A stretch of 64,000 bases of DNA. It comes from Hypholoma sublateritium FD-334 SS-4. Its lineage: Eukaryota; Basidiomycota; Agaricomycetes; Agaricales; Strophariaceae. The stretch spans positions 75,114 through 139,113 of the forward strand of contig KN817602.1 of NCBI GenBank assembly GCA_000827495.1. Direction: 5' to 3'. The notes under the pieces are model-generated. The model ran no database searches. It had not been told where the DNA came from and saw nothing but the letters and a program-made list of their open reading frames with translations. This document shows positions 23,730 through 36,586 of this stretch, in pieces (within the stretch, counting starts at the first letter, position 1; each line of letters begins with the position of its first letter). The translations under genes were made by a program, and so were the position numbers.

Positions 23730-24971
23730 TCATGAACTTGACGATGATCGTGTCTTCTCCTTTTTCGCCTTCTTCTCCTTCTTTTTGAGAGATTCATTGG
23801 AAGGCGTCGTTTCGACATCCATGGCATCGGTGGTGGAATTATCTTTCTTCTCCTTCTTCTTCTTCTTCTTCTTCTCCTCACCAGCCTCCACGGCGGCCTC
23901 TCCCGTCATAGGGTCGTCTTCCTCTACCCTCTTTCTCTTCTTCACCTTTTTGTCGGTTTTCACCTCCTCGTTGCTCTCGGCGACCTCCTCCTTCTGTTTC
24001 TCTTTTTTATCCCTTTTGTCCTTCTTTTCCTTACGTACCTTCTCGGTCTGCGCAGAGACCTCCTCTACGACCTGCTCCGTCTTCTTGGATTTTTTGTCCT
24101 TTTTAGGCACCTCGATGACCTCGGTCGAAGGGCCGGCGACATTCTTCTCCGTCGAGATCTTGTCTTTTTTGTTGGGCAGCGCTATGACCTATTACACAAG
24201 CGTAAGCATTGCTAAATGGTAAATGCGCTGGCCCCTATGGAATCTGAACGCACCTCTGCCGCCATAAGTTTCTGCTTGCTCTCTTTTCTGGCACCATTAG
24301 CCTTTGCGGGCGTGGGGGAGGCAACGGGGACGGCGGGCGGAGGAGTGGGATCTGGGCGGTTGTTAGCGCCTAAAGGCGTCTCATTCGCACCCGTCATTCT
24401 AACACCACCACCGCGGCCCCAGACGCCCCATTGCTCCTTCTGTGGCGCGGGCTTCCATTGCGCATTCGACGCACGGGCGGCGACAACGGGCTCGACGACT
24501 TCCGCTTTTTTCTCCTTGAGTTGAGGTGCTGCAGTTTTTGTTGCGGCTGCTTTTGGTGCCGCCGTGGTTTGCGCTTTAGCCTCGCCCTAACATGAGGCTG
24601 TTAATATGACGACGGGTCGATACTGCTCGCACGTACAGTTTTGGGGCCTTTGTACAGGCCTTTTTGATATTTCTCTGCTTCACTGATGCATGAAGTATGG
24701 CCCTTGTAATCTGCAGGAGTATTGAAAGTCGTTGAGCAATCGATACAGTCGTAACCGCTGTGGCAGCGCATCCTGTGCTGGTCGAGCTTGGGCTTTTTTA
24801 CGACATCGCCACATGCTAATTAAAGTAACCCAGACAGCTTCGGTAAATGTGTAAATGAAGGATATGGATGAGTAGACTAACCATGGCATCTGGAAAAGGT
24901 CGGATCGTTCGTTGATCACGACAGGGTAAACTTGTGGGTCATAGATTTATAACGCACTGGAAAGAGACCAT
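23730..24971 (-). CDS. LYAR-type C2HC zinc-finger nucleolar protein
   Basis: Homologue of LYAR (cell-growth-regulating nucleolar protein). Splicing exon 1 (24971-24958), an 8-nt micro-exon (24889-24882) and exon 3 (from 24815) gives MVSFQCHACGDVVKKPKLDQ, then HRMRCHSGYDCIDCSTTF and DYKGHTSCISEAEKYQKGLY, the complete LYAR zinc-binding module. The middle is Ala/Pro-rich. The C-terminal 120 residues are alternating Lys- and Glu-rich runs (KKDKKSKKTE, EEKKKKKKKEKK) ending KTRSSSSS, typical of nucleolar proteins. Known members bind nucleic acid and act in rRNA transcription or processing. The start was chosen because only MVSFQC spliced at GTGCGT restores the finger. Same strand as ATG3. Confidence 0.88.
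24882..24889 (-). other. 8-nt micro-exon in the LYAR-type gene
   Basis: Eight bases (minus strand ATGCCATG) between introns of 68 bp (24890-24957, donor GTGCGT, acceptor TTCCAG) and 66 bp (24816-24881, donor GTTAGT, acceptor ATTAG). It supplies the residues C-H and one base of the next Ala codon. Without it the first zinc-finger cysteine pair is out of frame. Confidence 0.7.
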
Positions 24972-27065
24972 TTTAGTTTTATCAACAAATAATCTGTCTT
25001 TGAAAACAAGGGGTATAACCAGAGCAGATCGAGGTAAAAAGAAAGTCGAGGTTAAGAAATGAACGAGTTCACAAGTTGACGAAAAGGCTCTTCCATCAAA
25101 CGCGATCGAAGAAAAAAATCTGTCACGTGCAGGTTACTCTGAGGGCGGCCCGGTTAGTGACGACGCAATTTGCCATTGTATGCGACTCGGAGTCAACTCG
25201 GAGCTTGCTCGGAGCTCTTGGTTTCCTCCAAGTTTCCTTGGTTCCCTCCCATTTCTGACATGGATCCACTCGAACCCACCTTCTAGCATTTTCAAATTTC
25301 CTTTATCGTTACCTTTCTCGTGCCTCATCAAGTGCTGAAACTTGACATCTCGTCAACATCTCGTTTGTTTTTTCTGATAACTTGTTTTGACTGCGTCTGC
25401 CTTGGGTAGATCAAGGCAAAGCATTGCATTTACAGTCAACACCACGCGCCATAATCTTTTGGACGATTCACGTATGGAAATCTCTGCCTTGCTATTGATG
25501 AGCAGTGAGCTCCAGACTGTGAAAACGGCGCTGCCAATAATTAATATTCCATAAGGTGTGAATACTCTGCTCTCCGGGTCCTGACTCCTAGTAATACATT
25601 GCAACGTTTTAAACAGGCCGTATTCAATGCAAACAAGCCGTATTCAATACATTTTCCTTTTCGAAACATCAGTCCAACACTGGGTAAATTCTCGGCGGCC
25701 AACTCAAGCACTGCTTCCACCATATTCTCTATGTTTCTATCTTCTCTTCTCCCAAGCAACTACTATACACAGCTCTCTCCTGGTAGCGAATCACCAAAGC
25801 GAAATTCTTGCAAGCTAGTCGTTCTCGTCAATATGCTCAGAACAAGTCGATTATATTATCTTGCAGTGGCTCGCGACTCATCGACGGTCTACTTTTCAGG
25901 CGTTCAGGGGATAGACTCTGCACTCTATACTCACTCCGATGGAGTCTAGTTTCTGCCTTGCGTGATTTAATGACGGTGTGTACGCCGGTGGCTACATGAT
26001 GAACACACTCTGCTTAGAAGTTCGTCATTATTTTTATTTCTCTTCCTCACACCGCGATGGTCTAACTCCTCGGTCGTGATTTTCTTACCTCCCCACGCCT
26101 ACAGATCTGTCAAGTCCCGGTGCATGTGTATACCTTGTTTCCCCAACGGGCATCCTCCACTCCTTAGCGTTTCTGTTCGATCCAACTGGCATCTTCGGTA
26201 CCTCCGGGCCTTTTGTTTGAGGTCTACTCCAGTCGTCGGTGTATCCACTTTTTTCTGCAAGGAAACTATAGGAATCGCTATCTTTGGGTGACGTATTGAT
26301 ATTAATGGTCGCGCTGAAAGTTGCCTGTACCTGGGACACTAATAATAGTAATATAGATATGTCAAGAGCTGACGGACGTGGGTTCATCTCAAAAACACCA
26401 TGGTATTGAGCATCCAACTCTCTTCGTTTGATGTGCATCTTTAAGAACCTGATAGTATCACTGGTCAGTACTTACCCTAATACCTCCCTACTGCCCTTCC
26501 CAGGTACTTTCGACTTGCAGAATTGGTCATCGAACATGTGAGTAACCATTGCCCTTCAGGTACTGCTCGCACAAGTGTTTGTCGGGTTCAAATCCACAGA
26601 ACACGTAGACAATGGACATACTGATGTTCACACTTACGCCACTAGTTGCAATTCGGCTTCAAGTTATCTTTTGATGTCCCGGAACTCTTATTACAAAGCA
26701 AAACTATTAAGTCTTATAATTGGCAGACTTCTTCGTTTCCATCTGATTATCTCCATCATCACCGTCTACATTTCATTTAGCATAACCTGCATCAAGCCCA
26801 TGCTGGAGCTGTTGGTCCGCGTAAGTCGTGTCATCGGTAGTTCCCCGAAGTTTCCATTGACGGGAGATTTTGAGGGGCATAGCTTTCAATACAACTCACA
26901 AGAATTTCATCAGGAAGAGGATCCAGCGTTCGGCGCAAACCCATTGAGGTCTGACATCTTTCGTAACCTGAAGTTGTTGATGGCCCGTTGACGCTCAAGC
27001 ACTCAAGGCTGTATTTAGGAGCCTTGTCAAGGAAATGACTGCTCCTTTCCCTCAACCACCTCTTC
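24972..27065. other. 2.1-kb gene-poor region
   Basis: No gene is supported. It contains a 20-bp tandem duplication at 25611-25650 (two copies differing at two positions) and many short AT-rich frames. A plus-strand stretch near 26700-26820 ends in a good donor (GTAAGT at 26821) and could be a 5' exon of the 7-TM gene downstream, but I could not join it in frame. Confidence 0.4.
25611..25650. repeat. 20-bp tandem duplication
   Basis: Two adjacent 20-bp copies (AAACARGCCGTATTCAATRC) differing by two G/A changes. Probably a local slippage duplication. Confidence 0.7.
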
Positions 27066-28595
27066 ATGTCAGGACGCGTGTCAAAGGAGGACATATTCAT
27101 TTTTGTCTTCCCCGTCAGCTTTGCCAATGCCTCCTCTGTGCTTAGCGACCCAACCTTGAACGGCACTCTCCCAAGCTATGAGTTCAACACCGGGCCCTCC
27201 GACTCTCCAAGTGGAAAAGCCGGATTTGTCGCCGATACCACGTTGCTGAGGGCCCGGGTGCTTGGCAACACTCTTGCTGCCATCGCATATGGGTTCTCCA
27301 TTTTGTTGTTTTTAACATGTCTGAAGCACCTGCGGCGGAAGAAGACATATTTCCATGGCCAAAGGCAGAAATGGGGACTGTACGTCTACATCACCGCTGT
27401 AATTATCCTTGGCTCGGCAGCCTTCCTCCAAAACACTATTTACGCCACCGTGACCTCTTCCTTTGTCCGCCCGGAGAGAATTAACAGCCTTATGGACACC
27501 CTATCTGCATTTGGAGCCCCGCTTCCTAGTTTATTTATCATCTGGGCGGCTGATGGTCTCATGGTGAGCATCTTTTCAAAAATCATTATATGTTACTAGT
27601 GCTCTAACATCTCGACGTATAATTGTTTTGCTTCGACTCGGACGCAGTTCTACCGTACAGTTGTCCTGTATCATGGAATTCCCACTGTAAAGAGATTCGT
27701 CTTATTGTCAATCCCTGGATCTTTATTCATGGCTTCCGTGGGTATGTCCTTGATTACTTCTATATAAACGTCTTCTCACTATACAAGGCGGCGGCGCATT
27801 CCTACTGATAACAGCAGGAAGATTAAGTTTTGAAAACAGCCTAGTCGTCGAATTGTTGTTTGTAGGAAGGGGCGATCCTGGTGTCTCCAGCTTCGTTATG
27901 GTCGGGGTTTGTGTCGTCGGCGCTACTTTTGGCAGCAACATTGTTCTTTGCCTCCTAATCGTTGTGCGACTGCACCATCACCAGAAACGCATTGAAAGCG
28001 TACTCGGAAAAAAACGCGGCTCGCCATACAGACGCATCATGGTCATGTGTGTGGAGTCCTGCGCATTCATAGTGGCCATTGTTTTTCTAGGGGGGATTCT
28101 CTGGGGTGCCGCGGGGCTCACCTACAGCATTATCTCGTTGATGTTGCTGCCACAAGCCTGCGTGAGTCCTAAATACGCTCATATCACGGACAAGGCTTAT
28201 AATGACATACTGTGGGGCTACAGAGCATATCAGCTATTATGCTGGTTTCCAGAGTAGCACGAGGGCGAGCGGTTGATACCAGCGTTATCCAGTCGGAATC
28301 CAGTGTGAAGAGATTCGACCAACTTGAGGCCGGGAACCGCGACCCCGAGGCAAAATTTCCAATTAACTTTGCTCCTGGAAAAAGAAATACGGCCATGTCT
28401 GGGTACACAAACGCATCCGCTACTTCGGACGCATCTGTTCTCACAGGCCCATCTGTTTATAATACAAGCCGCACATCTCTTCATACAAGCGCATCGGTCC
28501 ATACGGTAGCCTTATCGGCGAACACGACCATATCCACTGAGAGGGAGCCAAGGGAAACTCTCCAACAGGCGAAGTCCGAGTGGATGGACGATTAA
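27066..28595 (+). CDS. Fungal seven-transmembrane protein of unknown function
   Basis: Four exons (27066-27563, 27648-27741, 27788-28161, 28224-28595) give 445 residues. An N-terminal segment with NSS/NGT-type glycosylation sites (NASSVLSDPTLNGTLPSYEF) is followed by seven hydrophobic helices: ILGNTL-type helix 1 (LGNTLAAIAYGFSILLFL), VYITAVIILGSAAFL, LSAFGAPLPSLFIIWAADGL, VLLSIPGSLFMASVGGGAFL, FVMVGVCVVGATFGSNIVLC, SCAFIVAIVFLGGILWGAAG and a last short one before VSRVARGRA. The cytoplasmic tail is Ser/Thr-rich. This matches an agaricomycete-expanded family of GPCR-like orphan membrane proteins; ligand and role are unknown. The first ATG is uncertain and an upstream exon may exist. Confidence 0.75.
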
Positions 28596-29068
28596 AATTA
28601 ATGGGTTGCCTATTTATTCGGTATCTTATTGGTTCTACATTTGGCCTACAGCGTGTGTCGCTGACTTTCTCGGGATGATATAACATATTAAGATTTTTTG
28701 GTTTCGACACACGTTTCCGTTTTCGGTTCTTGGAGGTTGTATTAGTATAAGTAGCGTGTAGGCAGTATTATTTTCATTCGACTGCGTTGTATTCAGAAAA
28801 CTATGTATAATAGTAGTATATAGCATGGCCAAGATATTGGCTGGATATTGCTGAGTTTGTGTCTCCTTCGAGTCTCGACCGACGACGTCTGCAAGGCGGA
28901 ATTTTGAGGTGACTTCCCAAATTGTTTAAGTCTGAGCTCAAGTTTAAGATAATGTGTTTAAGATAATGATCATTGGGAAAATGTGATAGCGGTCGCAGCT
29001 TATATTTCTGTGTATAACGCTGGGACAACAACAAGGATGATGTGTGGGGAAAATATTCATGATTTCAT
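28596..29068. other. Convergent intergenic region
   Basis: 3' flanks of the 7-TM gene and the DUF6699 gene. It holds a 14-bp tandem duplication (GTTTAAGATAATGW, 28942-28969) and nothing else recognisable. Confidence 0.45.
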
Positions 29069-29783
29069 CTACTCGCTTAGCCTAACAACCCATGTCTCGT
29101 CACACCTTTGGGAAAGGGGAAGTAGCCGCATTTTTGTAAAATTACCATCCTGCTCCAAACCGCGGAAGATCGTCGCGTCACCCAGGACATCGATGCGCTT
29201 TGGATGTTTATCTGCTTTAGGATCGGCTTCCAACCGTTTCTTGACCGATGCCTCGATTTTAGCCAGCTGCCCTTCTTGCCGTATGAGGAATCCCCACTCC
29301 GAGTCGGCGAGTTTTTGCTGCAAACTGTTGTATAATGACCTCCACACATCTTCGCAAGTGACGTTGGCCTCTGTCACGATTTCAATTGACCACGGGAAGG
29401 CTTTGGAGATCAATCGCATGTGTTTGGTGGGCGACGCCAGCGCAAATTCAGTGCGGGTCGGACCGTATGCCTGTGGGATGATGGACTTCACTGGGCTTCG
29501 TCGTATGTCAAAGCGGATGAGGGTTGTGTCCTCAGCAAGAGCAGGATTTAGCTTGGGGTATTTGCTCGACCGTGGGTGGGTGGCTAAGTGATGTCAATAT
29601 ACCTGGTCGCGGCGTAGAAGGAGCTGACTCCGTACCGATTCCCAGCGGTGACTGCAGTGGTGGGGGTTCGTTCGCGAACCAGTGCGGCGGGGACACTGGT
29701 GGTTGCGCGAACATTGCCGGATACACAAAGCGCGGATCAGGCTGCATATACGGAGACGGCCAGCCATTTCCAGACCAAGCCAT
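29069..29783 (-). CDS. DUF6699-domain protein (220 aa)
   Basis: Exon 1 29783-29636, intron 29584-29635 (donor GTACGG, acceptor TTAG), exon 2 29583-29069. The splice gives an N-terminal Pro-rich, disordered part (MAWSGNGWPSPYMQPDPRF) joined to the DUF6699 domain. The domain begins YPKLNPALAEDTTLIRFDIR, followed by LASPTKHMRLISKAFPWSIE and VTCEDVWRSLYNSLQQKLA. DUF6699 is abundant in basidiomycetes and has no assigned function. A naive unspliced reading stops after SCSC; the chosen intron is the only one restoring the domain start in frame. No signal peptide, so intracellular. Family assignment is by pattern memory and is the main uncertainty. Confidence 0.75.
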
Positions 29784-30939
29784 GAGATGCTAGTGAGCGA
29801 TGAACTTTGAAAGTGGTGATTGTTGTGGATAATTGAGAAACAAGCGTGGTTGTGGTGGGTACAGCCAGTATATATACTCGCAGATCCGAGGCAGCGTAGC
29901 TAAGATTTAGGTTACATGCTTCCCCATTTGTGCAGGTGTCAACACACAGTGAGTCAGTCAGACGAGCCACATTTCATGCACAGGCGATCGGCTCGCAATG
30001 GTCGCTTCTGGGTCTGTTCTTGACTAAGAAATTCCAGAAAGAGCCCAGAATTGTTCCAGCAGCAGTGTGCCGCTAAACGCCCGAAGCTGTGAACATTCTC
30101 TGACCCACGCTGGGATGGCGGTGACTTCATTTCATCCTGCACGGCTGATCTTGCGAACTTCATGAAGCGACAATTTATAGCCTGATGGGAGAACAAGAGG
30201 AAGCTGTGCAGTGCCACATGTACAGCCACGGGGTCGGGAGATGAATTCGGCTGCTACATCCTGCTACATCAAAGCCAAGGCTTTCAGAAGTTGTACCTCG
30301 AGCAAACCTCGAGTCTTTCTTGAGTCCAACTCGAGTCAGTCAACGGAAACGTAGTAGAAAAGTGCACAAATCATGATACGGCATGTATATTCGTATTCAG
30401 ATACATAGCGCCCTGATGTAGCAGATTTGGTAGCCGGTAGCGAATCTACAATTGAAGATGTGACACAAAACACTACTTACAGGCAGCGCACAGTTGTCTC
30501 AGGAACTCGGGCTTCAAATTTACGGAATGTAGAGTTCGTAATTACATGCACATCGTCAGGCCAGATGAAAGTCAGCTACGTTCCATCCAGTCTATCACCG
30601 GCACCGGCTAATACCATCGAAATAATTCCAGTCTCTCTATGTGGTGTAAGTGATTTAATAATCACTGTACAACTTGAACGAAAGACATTTTGCTATGTCA
30701 TCCTCAGTTCAGTTAATATCCGGTACTGATTTGTATGCTTTACACCTATTTCTGGAATTGCGTTCATGTGCGGTGATAGCATTTGGAATGTGTAGAGATC
30801 CATCTGGAGGGAAGTTAGTGCCCACGTTAGCTCAATTTGGATAAGATGGTGTGAGCTTCGCAGAAATATGTGTACCTTGAAAAAATACGAAGGTATACGT
30901 ATCAGAACCAGACAAGCTGGTGTTCGTTTATCAAGAGGA
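29784..30939. other. 1.15-kb intergenic region
   Basis: Promoter of the DUF6699 gene and 3' flank of the P450 gene. CTCGAG words cluster at about 30295-30340. Short plus-strand frames (for example 30427-30729) lack family or splice support. Confidence 0.4.
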
Positions 30940-33258
30940 TTATTTTTCTTCAGTTAAGCTCGCCAAGATCAAAGCTTTGGCAGCTGCTGTTCGTGGAGTT
31001 ATTTTGCATGGGAAGGGCATTGGCTCCCTGCCGGTCATTTCGACATTCCTCAGTCAAAAGCACTGTAATCTGTTCTTTCAATCATTACCTGACGACCGAG
31101 GATTTGAATTTTCGTAGCGGAACTATATCTCTGCCGTATTCGTCCTTTTCCCTGTTAATGTCAAAGGTAGCGAGAAGCCGTGCAATGCTCGTGAACGTCA
31201 TGGACTCGGCGTAGCTTTTGCCCGCGCATATTCTGAAAAATAGTTGAGCGTCTAAATTTCCCAACATGGTGGTCCAGTGCTTACCTCCGCCCGTATCCAA
31301 AGGAGTACAGCATCGGGTCCATGGGAGCGCCTATGGATTCGTGTACGATGCTCTTGTCAAATATGGGGAGGAAGCGCTCGGGGTCAAAGACTTCTGGTTC
31401 GTCGTACAAGGCTGAGTCCCGGCTTATCGCCCTGCACACAGCACACATTTTTAGAAGAATCAGAGTATGATAAACAGGGGAGTTGTCCGCCGGGCTTACC
31501 AGCTGTTGGCGATGACGACCGTGCCTTGGGGGATGAGATAACCTGTACACAAAGTGGAATCGCGGTAAGCGCCCCTGCAAGCGATTATGCTCCTTACCGC
31601 AGCACGCACCGTTGTATACGTCATCCTGTGTGAGTCGGTGTGGCAATGCTGGCAGCACGTTGCGTTTGTTTAGCGCGGGCACAAAATAGTGCGCTCGTGT
31701 GCGTACCGATCGGCGATACGGGCTCCCAGCGCATGAGCTCGCGCACCACAGCATTGAGGTAAGGAAGCGCGGGGCTGTCTGCCATAGTCGGCAGACGCCC
31801 GGGCCCGACTGCGTCATCAATTTCTGCTTGGATGCGCTTTTGGACTGTCGGATGGAGAAGCATGGCAAGAATAAAGGTGTGCAGCGATGCAACGCTCTGC
31901 GGTGTCTAATTTAGGTCATGTCTAAGGCGACGTTGGCGGAGGTGAGCCTACCGTGTCTGTTCCTGCTAAAAATGATATATATGTGTGAATTGAATTGTGG
32001 GGTGTATATAAGTAGTCGGAGGGCGGCGCATACCTGCCAGCATTGTGGCGGAGCACCATTTTACAATTTCCCTATCCTCTTTTTTTTCTAGATTGATCGA
32101 AGTGAAGGAAGGCTCATAGTACCCAGCTTTCTGCCGAACTATCAGCGAACGCTCAAGGATTGGCAGGAGAAACTCACCATCGTATCCACTGTTCGATTAA
32201 ACGGGATGTTGACCATATCATCCGTCAGCTCCTTCCCCCGCTGGGCATACCGCTTCCATCCTGTTCCAGGTAGCCAGCTTGGTACTTTTTCGACTAAAAA
32301 TCTCATCAGTGCAGGCCAACATAAGTATGTTTCTATTTCACGTACGGATGGGGAAGAAGTCCACTAAAAAATTCCCTGGTTGAGCTGCGAACACGGCGGC
32401 CTCCATGGCCTGTTCGGCGGTCGTGATCATCTAGGATAGATCAGTAGCAATACAGTTTAACGAACGCAGTTGACCAACTGGATCATGTTCGCAGGCGAGA
32501 TCAATCCCATACATCGCCTTTAGCAGGCTACGTGCGGCAGCCCTGAGCACACAAGCTTAGTTTTTTATGTGAGGGCACATTGATGATTGTAGCCACCGAG
32601 ACACGCACAAGCGGAAAATCTCGACGAATTGCTCCGGTCGCGTCAGCAAACTGCCGAGGAACCGCGCGATCTCCCTTTCTTGCCCGGGGTAGAACTGGGG
32701 CACGGCCTCCTTCCGGAGAGACTGCGCCGCAATGCGGCGGTAGCGCTTCCACAGCTCGCCGTACGGTGCGGTGACGACTGACTTATCCCAGCCCATGCTG
32801 GGGATCCAGCAGCATCTGAGCAGGGTTCGAAAAGCGCAAAGTGGAGACCGACATTTTGTTCCCCACGACGTTCCGCGGGCGGTCCGAGTAGATGTCCGAC
32901 CGTTTTTCGAGCAGGTCTACGCACGCCTGGTACGTGTTGAGCACTACGATTGGTGCACCTAACACTTCGAGGTATATCACGTCACCTATACGGCCAGGCG
33001 CACCCAGTCAATGCATCAGCCCGCGCGTGCGGAGGGACGGCCCACGCAGAGAATGGGCAACCGCGCACCGTACACGTCCTTCCACGCTAGGTATGTCTCC
33101 CATGCATCGGTTGACGGCATCTGCAGCAGATTCCCGACGAATGGCAGACGAAGCGGCCCTGGGGGAAGCCTCCTTTTCTTCGCTCGTCCCACCCAGATGT
33201 TCCAAAGGAGCGTCGCGGCGAGGGCGAGCATCGCAGACGGCCAGGCCAGGTCAAGCAT
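30940..33258 (-). CDS. Cytochrome P450 monooxygenase (basidiomycete microsomal type)
   Basis: Complete multi-exon P450. It has an N-terminal membrane anchor (LAWPSAMLALAATLLWNIWV) and the proline hinge RRLPPGPLRLPFVGNLL, then EKRSDIYSDRPRNVV. The C-helix is MGWDKSVVTAPYGELWKRYR and the I-helix AGTDTT is carried by a 14-nt micro-exon. K-helix VVRELMRWEP (ExxR) and the heme loop FGYGRRICAG (FxxGxRxCxG, Cys ligand present) follow, then a last exon EPMPFPCKITPRT ending at 30940. More than ten introns, several exons under 60 nt. Substrate unknown; agaricomycete P450s of this type oxidise xenobiotics, terpenoids or fatty acids. Nothing nearby forms an evident biosynthetic cluster, though a second P450 remnant lies at 41.1-41.3 kb. 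Confidence 0.93.
31952..31965 (-). other. 14-nt micro-exon encoding the P450 I-helix motif
   Basis: The minus-strand exon encodes most of A-G-T-D-T between a TTTTTAG acceptor and a GTAGGC donor. It joins ATMLA on one side and TPQSVASLH on the other, so the oxygen-activating motif depends on correct inclusion of 14 nt. Confidence 0.65.
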
Positions 33259-34642
33259 AATGATGGTAGCGAGAAGAGTAGTGTAAGTGGGTCCTGAGTA
33301 GGCAGAGTCATGGAGCTTTTAATGAGGGAAATTAAACGGCGTACGGGTGAGCCATATGTGCTGATTCTTCGTCTTCGCAGGAGGCATGCAGCTGTTGACC
33401 AAGGAGAAGACCACTTGAATGAGTAATTCCCGCGTAATCCAGCACAGGACAGTGTGCAGGTGCTGGCGATTGATATGGAAGCATATGACCTGACCTGAGA
33501 TTTCCGTCGCGAGGCCCGCACAAGCCCAATGATGTAAATGTCAGATGCTTCGATTGACTTGTTAAGGTTTTTTGTGGAAAGCACGCTCGCAACCAGTCAC
33601 CCAGTATCACCTTTCGTAGTACTAGTGAGTGCGCTGAAGCCTGCTGGAGAAAACTGTAGCCAGGGAGTGAACAACAATTTTGATAGTCTGGCCACGCAGC
33701 GCGTCATGATGCATAATGACCCATCATTATTGGCATTGAGTAGATATCGGGCTTTGGAGTTGCTTCAGAGGTTCCCGGCCTACTTATAATTCTCAGCGAT
33801 TTTCTCGTTTATTTGAAGAAAATATGAACCACTTGATAGGCTACGCTGGTCGCCGAGGTCGACGTCGAGTCGCTAGAAAGTTGAAACCCTGGATGAGAAA
33901 CTTGTCGATAAAATTTGAATAAAACGAAGGATAGGTGTTTATAATAGTGATTCGGATTGCCGAACATGACTTGTACAACGGCAGCCAGTCATCATCAGGT
34001 GTATAGATCAGGTGTTCGTTTGAATTGAATTGGGTGCCAGAAGCGGGCGGGAAGAAAGCACAGAAATAACACACCATTATGTTATGCGCTACGAAAGTTG
34101 CTTAAGAAGGGTAAACATCGAAACCAGCATCTGACTTGCTCCTCCTCACCTTTTTCAACCTCTGTCGACACTGGCTGCAATATTCGGCGTGCTACACCCG
34201 TTATGATCGTTCCGTGTAACTCCCCGACAATGATTGGACGATAGGATATCCGCAAAGCTTATTATCACGTTACTGCTTTATCATGTTGGTGATAAACCCC
34301 ATATGTCTGATTGGACGGCTTCAAGGACTCTTTGTCATAGGGTTGCTCGATGGTGAACACTTTGGGGCTAGAACCTTGCTGGACACGTCTGGAACTGGTG
34401 CTGGATTATGGGAATCTGAATAACTGGCAAGTCTCGGAGATGCGTGGTACGCAGGGCGGAAATGGATGTGCCGGCCTTTTCGTTGCTGGCGGAAGAGAGA
34501 GGAAAGGAATGAAAGGTGCAATTGACGGCCGCTATCGCGTGGTTTGTACTTGGTTGGGCGTGACTCGCATTATCGAATAAAAAAGTTGCAATTTGTCTCA
34601 GCCGCGTGTTTACTGCCGACCACCACCACCTTCGCCGTTTCC
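33259..34642. other. 1.4-kb divergent intergenic region P450 / CCP1
   Basis: Promoters of two divergent genes, without a gene of its own. Two TGATTGGACG words (34231-34240 and 34308-34317) carry inverted CCAAT boxes in the CCP1 half. Confidence 0.45.
34231..34317 (+). promoter_or_regulatory. Paired TGATTGGACG (CCAAT-type) boxes upstream of CCP1
   Basis: Two identical 10-bp words 77 bp apart, about 325-410 bp before the ATG. In yeast CCP1 and other respiratory genes are controlled by the CCAAT-binding HAP complex. The match here is suggestive only. Confidence 0.35.
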
Positions 34643-36072
34643 ATGTCGTTCAACGCCTTCCGAAACCCTCTCCGTGCTAGCGTGCGCAGGGCCGCCGCCC
34701 AGCCGGCGAGGTTCCAGCTTCGCGTCAACTGCAACCGCAAGTTCTCGACCCCACCACCTCCGCCTGCGCCCGAAGCAAAGGCGTCCTCCAACGCTGGTCT
34801 ATACATTGGCCTCGGAGCAGTCGTTGCTGGAGGTCTGGGATACTACCTATACAGCAGTAACGACGCTGTCAACGCGCTCAAGTCTGGCGCGCAGGTTGCC
34901 AAGGTCAAGACCAACACCGCTCCCACCAAGGAAGACTACATCAAGGTTTGTTATTTTTCTACATTCTTCTATAGGATCCTGGCTTATTCACATGTCCGCA
35001 GGTCTACAACAGGATCGCTGAGCTCATTGACGATGCCGGCGAATATGACGGTGACATCCACTTGACACGTCCTAACTTATCGGCGCTAATAGAAATTTCT
35101 AGATGGTTCTTACGGGCCCGTTATCCTCCGGCTCGCCTGGCATTCGTCGGGAACATACGACAAGGACTCTAAGACCGGTGGAAGGTCAGTGATTTTGGGT
35201 GTCTCGTCATTGCTCAGTCCCTGATACCATCCGCCGCTGCTAGCAACTATGCTACAATGCGCTTCAATCCCGAATCTAAGCACGGTGCCAACGCAGGGCT
35301 GAACATTGCTCGCGATCTCATGGAGAAGGTCAAAGAGGAATTCCCCTGGATCAGCTACGGTGATCTCTGGACTCTCGGTGGTGTCGCTGCTATTCAGGTA
35401 TGCCCCTGCCTTTAGAACATGGACGATCAAGTATATGTAATGTCACTCGGATTCATAGGAAATGGCTGGCCCCAAGGTCCCATGGCGCCCTGGCCGTGTT
35501 GACGGTGTCGAGGCTCAGGCCACCCCTGACGGTCGCCTTCCCGACGCTACCCAAGGTGCTGACCACCTGAGGAACATCTTCGGCCGCATGGGATTCAACG
35601 ACCAGGAGATCGTCGCCCTTTCAGGTGCGCACGCCCTCGGCCGCTGCCATCGCGACCGCTCTGGATTCGAAGGCCCCTGGTCATTCGCGCCCACCACCGT
35701 GACCAACGACTACTTCCGCCTCCTCTTCGACGAGAAATGGGTCTGGAAGCGCTGGGAGGGCCCGAAGCAGCTCGAGGACAAGAAGACGCGCAGCCTGATG
35801 ATGCTGCCCACCGATTACGTCCTTGTGCAGGACAAGTCGTTCAAGAAGTTCGCGAAGCAGTACGCCGACAGCCAGGATCTGTGGTTCAAGGAGTACGTTG
35901 GCCGCATCAAATTTGACATTGGGTACTCCTACTGATAGCTCAATTTTTTTACAGCTTCTCCAAAGCCGTCGCCACCCTGTTCGAGCTCGGTGTCCCCACA
36001 GAGCAGTTCGTCACCCCCGAGCCTTGGACCATCCCCACTGTTGACGAACAAAAGGAGGAGAAGAAAGATTAA
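34643..36072 (+). CDS. CCP1: Mitochondrial cytochrome c peroxidase
   Basis: Heme peroxidase that reduces hydrogen peroxide with electrons from cytochrome c in the intermembrane space. The N-terminus ([20 protein letters not shown]) is a mitochondrial presequence. It is followed by a hydrophobic sorting helix ([18 protein letters not shown]), the bipartite signal known for this enzyme. Catalytic blocks: distal [13 protein letters not shown] (Arg, Trp, His), proximal heme ligand [19 protein letters not shown], the radical Trp in [10 protein letters not shown] and the Asp of [11 protein letters not shown]. Six exons; the last intron splits Lys-Asp before [14 protein letters not shown]. Stop at 36070-36072. 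All active-site residues are present and the length is normal. Pfam-type class I peroxidase, not a secreted lignin peroxidase. Confidence 0.96.
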
Positions 36073-36586
36073 AACCTCTTCATCTCCCCTCGCTGGTCGG
36101 TGATGCAGCGTACTAATACTTTTACATGTTTATTCGTCATCTTGTTTTCCAGTTTTTCGCACACTTTATTTACTCAATTGCTCTATATTATGGCGCACAC
36201 ATCGACTGCTTTCTGAACTTCCGCATAGATTGCTAACGCGACTGTAGTTATTGTGCTGCACCAGTAGACTGTATTACGAGTTTAGCTTTAGATGACGTTT
36301 GGGTAGATGGGTTGCCGTAGACTTAGAATTCATAGATCGTGTTTCTGCTAATGAAGCAGGGTGCCAAGTTTGATAATCTGTAGACAGCAAGTAGACGGAG
36401 GAGGCGCGCCTCTTTTCCCACGACTCCGAACTTGCTCCGCCGCACACCAACTGGCTCGAATCTGGACCTACCCAAGATCTACCTACGAGCTCACGGCTTT
36501 GACCTTCGTGACAGTTTTAGTTAGGAACCAACAGGTCCGGGAACTAGGTAAATATTCGTCTGACGTATTTGAACATGTGGTCCTAC